A program made the translations under genes and the position numbers. This document shows positions 61,847 to 64,000 of a stretch of 64,000 nt of DNA, piece after piece. The DNA is taken from positions 2,117,001-2,181,000 of the forward strand of contig NZ_AP024485.1 in NCBI RefSeq assembly GCF_020886695.1. The letters run 5' to 3'. The notes beneath the pieces were generated by a model that did not search any database, was not told the origin of the DNA, and saw nothing but the letters and a program-made list of their open reading frames with translations. Source of the stretch: Pseudodesulfovibrio sediminis (GTDB lineage: Bacteria; Desulfobacterota; Desulfovibrionia; Desulfovibrionales; Desulfovibrionaceae). Position 1 is the stretch's first letter. The number at the start of each line of letters is the position of its first letter.

Positions 61847-63055
61847 ATGGAAATAAGTTTGGTAGACAACGCATTTATCTTGATTTGTGCGGCTCTGGTC
61901 ATGTTCATGACACCCGGGCTTGCACTGTTTTACGGTGGTCTGGTCCGCTCGAAAAACGTCCTCGCCACCATCATGCAGTCGTTCATCATGCTCGGGCTCG
62001 TGTCCGTGCTGTGGGCGGTTGTAGGCTATTCTCTCTCTTTCGGCTCCGATATCGGCGGCGTCATCGGCGGCCTGGATTTCGCCTTTCTGGAAGGCGTCGG
62101 CATGGACGCCACCAATTCCCCGGCAAGTAATCTGCCCCACCTGACATTCATGATCTTTCAGTGCATGTTCGCGGTCATTACGCCCGCGCTCATCTCAGGC
62201 GCCTTTGCCGAGCGCATGAAGTTCGCAGGATTCATGGTTTTTTCCGCGCTCTGGCTTATCCTCGTGTACGCCCCCATGTGCCATTGGGTCTGGGGCGGCG
62301 GCTGGATGGGCGAAATGGGCGCTCTCGACTTCGCCGGCGGCGCGGTCGTTCACATGAGCTCCGGCGCTGCCGCGCTATGCTGTGCCATCCTCATCGGCAA
62401 GCGCAAGGGACACGGTTCCACGGCGTTCATCCCCCACAACCTGCCCATGACCATTCTCGGCGCAGGCATCCTCTGGTTCGGCTGGTTCGGCTTCAATGCC
62501 GGCTCTGCCCTGGCCGCTGACGGTCTGGCCGCCAACGCCTTCGTGACCACGCACATGGCCACGGCCGCGGCTGCATTGTCCTGGATCATCGCTGAATGGG
62601 TGCATGGCGGAAAAGCCACCACCCTGGGTGCGGCATCCGGTGCCGTTGCGGGCCTGGTCGCCATCACCCCGGCAGCCGGTTTCGTCACCCCCATGTGGGC
62701 CATCGTGCTCGGCCTGGGCGCTGGCGTGCTCTGCTACGGCGGCATCATGATCAAGAACAAGCTGGGCTATGACGACGCACTCGATGTCGTCGGTATCCAC
62801 GGCCTGGGCGGCACCTACGGCGCGCTGATGACCGGCGTGCTGGCGACTGTCGGCGAGGAAGGCCTCATCGCAGGCAACGCTCACCAGTTGTGGGTCCAGT
62901 TCGTCTCCGTGGTCGCCACCTGGGCATTCTGTTTTGCCATGACCTTCATCATCTTCAAGGTTGTTGACGCCACCATCGGCCTCAAGGCCAGCGGAGAGGA
63001 TCAGGACAAGGGCATGGATATCGCCGAACACAGCGAAACCGGGTACCAGTGGTAG
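61847..63055 (+). CDS. amtB: Ammonium transporter
   Basis: A 402-residue Amt/Rh protein with about eleven helices. Signature features are MTPGLALFYGGLVRSKNVL, GGAVVHMSSGAAALCCAIL, the pore region NLPMTILGAGILWFGWFGFNAGSA and DVVGIHGLGGTYGALMTG, which holds the pore His. No extra signal segment. It is followed after 21 bases by the PII gene whose product is known to plug the transporter when nitrogen is sufficient. Confidence 0.96.
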   Translation: MEISLVDNAFILICAALVMFMTPGLALFYGGLVRSKNVLATIMQSFIMLGLVSVLWAVVGYSLSFGSDIGGVIGGLDFAFLEGVGMDATNSPASNLPHLTFMIFQCMFAVITPALISGAFAERMKFAGFMVFSALWLILVYAPMCHWVWGGGWMGEMGALDFAGGAVVHMSSGAAALCCAILIGKRKGHGSTAFIPHNLPMTILGAGILWFGWFGFNAGSALAADGLAANAFVTTHMATAAAALSWIIAEWVHGGKATTLGAASGAVAGLVAITPAAGFVTPMWAIVLGLGAGVLCYGGIMIKNKLGYDDALDVVGIHGLGGTYGALMTGVLATVGEEGLIAGNAHQLWVQFVSVVATWAFCFAMTFIIFKVVDATIGLKASGEDQDKGMDIAEHSETGYQW

Positions 63056-63415
<360 letters not shown>

Positions 63416-63457
63416 CGGCTTCGCTCCGCCTGACGGGCGAGACACCTTAGAAATAAT

Positions 63458-63483
63458 CCGGCCCGGACTTCTGTCCGGGCCGG
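63458..63483 (+). terminator. Hairpin after glnK
   Basis: CCGGCCCGGAC and GTCCGGGCCGG pair perfectly across TTCT, 43 bases after the glnK stop. The T-run is weak (GGTTATAC), so some read-through into glnD is possible. Confidence 0.65.
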
Positions 63484-63636
63484 TTATACCGGGCCTGCGA
63501 GGTTTGAGAGTCCCTGTACCGCCCGGTACACACCAGTTGCCCCCATGACTGGTACAACGGCCGGGAGAGTGGAAAGGCTTCCGGCCGTTTCTTCATCCAT
63601 CTTGATCAATACACACGGACCGACTAAAGTGACGCC

Positions 63637-64000
63637 ATGCAGCCAGACAGCCATCTCCCGAAATCCGCCAAGAGCCTGAAACAAGCCAAGCTGGGGCTGT
63701 GGGAACGCGCCAAGGCCGGGTCGGTAGGCGGGTTCGCCTGGGAATACACCCACCTGGTCGATCACTACTTCGAAGACCGTATTCGGGAAGCCGGACCCCA
63801 AAAATTCGCGTTCACTTTGGTGGCCGTGGGAGGCTACGGACGCGGACGGCTCTGTCCCGGCTCTGACGTGGACATCCTCGTGCTCTTCAAACGGCGCATC
63901 CCGTCCGGGGCTGACGCCTTCATCAAGACCCTGCTCTTCCCGCTCTGGGACCTTGGTCTGGACATCGGCCACGGTGTGCGCACGGTCGCGGACTGCGTCT
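63637..64000 (+). CDS. glnD: PII uridylyltransferase GlnD, N-terminal fragment
   Basis: The frame is open to the window edge, so only the first 121 residues are seen. The nucleotidyltransferase motif GGYGRGRLCPGSDVDILVLF, with its GG and DxD elements, and the context behind amtB-glnK identify GlnD, which uridylylates and deuridylylates PII according to glutamine level. ATG 63637 is the likely start; no strong ribosome site is visible. Confidence 0.9.
   Translation, partial: MQPDSHLPKSAKSLKQAKLGLWERAKAGSVGGFAWEYTHLVDHYFEDRIREAGPQKFAFTLVAVGGYGRGRLCPGSDVDILVLFKRRIPSGADAFIKTLLFPLWDLGLDIGHGVRTVADCV

Overview
The window looks like a chromosomal segment of a sulfate-reducing Desulfovibrionaceae bacterium (Desulfovibrio/Pseudodesulfovibrio type). 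This is inferred from gene content and order: rex beside an F-type ATPase Fo cluster (atpZ-atpI-atpB-atpE), a short MetH without a reactivation domain, a stand-alone GNAT of the deltaproteobacterial N-acetylglutamate synthase type, and an amtB-glnK-glnD nitrogen operon behind a sigma-54 promoter. No rRNA, tRNA or CRISPR array was seen.

Region 1 (1-27.1 kb) is a contact-dependent growth inhibition (CDI, two-partner secretion) locus followed by a long silent cassette array. The end of a TpsB/CdiB transporter is followed by a complete 2339-residue CdiA and its immunity gene. Downstream, all on the + strand, lie nine partial copies of the CdiA C-terminal half. None has a credible start codon. Most end in a different toxin domain followed at once by a small immunity gene. 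Recognisable toxins are a DUF6883-type domain with a DUF4926 partner, two colicin/pyocin-like HNH DNases with Im-type immunity genes, and a PD-(D/E)XK-like nuclease. Three or more others are unassigned. Several cassettes open just after a repeated terminator-like hairpin and a shared gctctttgacat core. The cassettes fall into two architectures that diverge after a shared INRATIGEG motif: class 1 (EIIIRSDP...YIDSAAIE, then toxin; same as the full-length CdiA) and class 2 (DUF637 region ending DEINVP, then toxin). The array also holds an IS3-family element and a truncated second copy, a REP-associated (Y1/RAYT) transposase element with perfect 27-bp inverted ends plus an older remnant, nonsense-mutated toxin and immunity genes, and a fossil immunity-gene tail directly behind the current one. 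It reads as a reservoir from which the expressed cdiA can receive new toxin/immunity ends by homologous recombination.

Region 2 (27.1-30.3 kb) is a transition zone: a small hypothetical gene, an orphan OmpR/PhoB-type response regulator, and a TPR gene broken by several frameshifts.

Region 3 (30.3-64 kb) is ordinary core genome. In order: rex and the Fo ATPase genes; a zinc-ribbon/DUF3426-like membrane protein; hpt, GNAT and a TlpA-like lipoprotein; metH divergent from rpoH; a TPR lipoprotein, a LolB-like lipoprotein and a coiled-coil protein; a pentose phosphate/FBP set (rpiB, transketolase, glpX); a PilZ protein, an EamA exporter, tatD and a glycosyltransferase; small proteins, a thioesterase, a second EamA exporter with sfsA, a VOC protein, queH, hemW, chrA, a chemoreceptor, galE, a sirtuin, and finally amtB-glnK and the start of glnD at the window edge.
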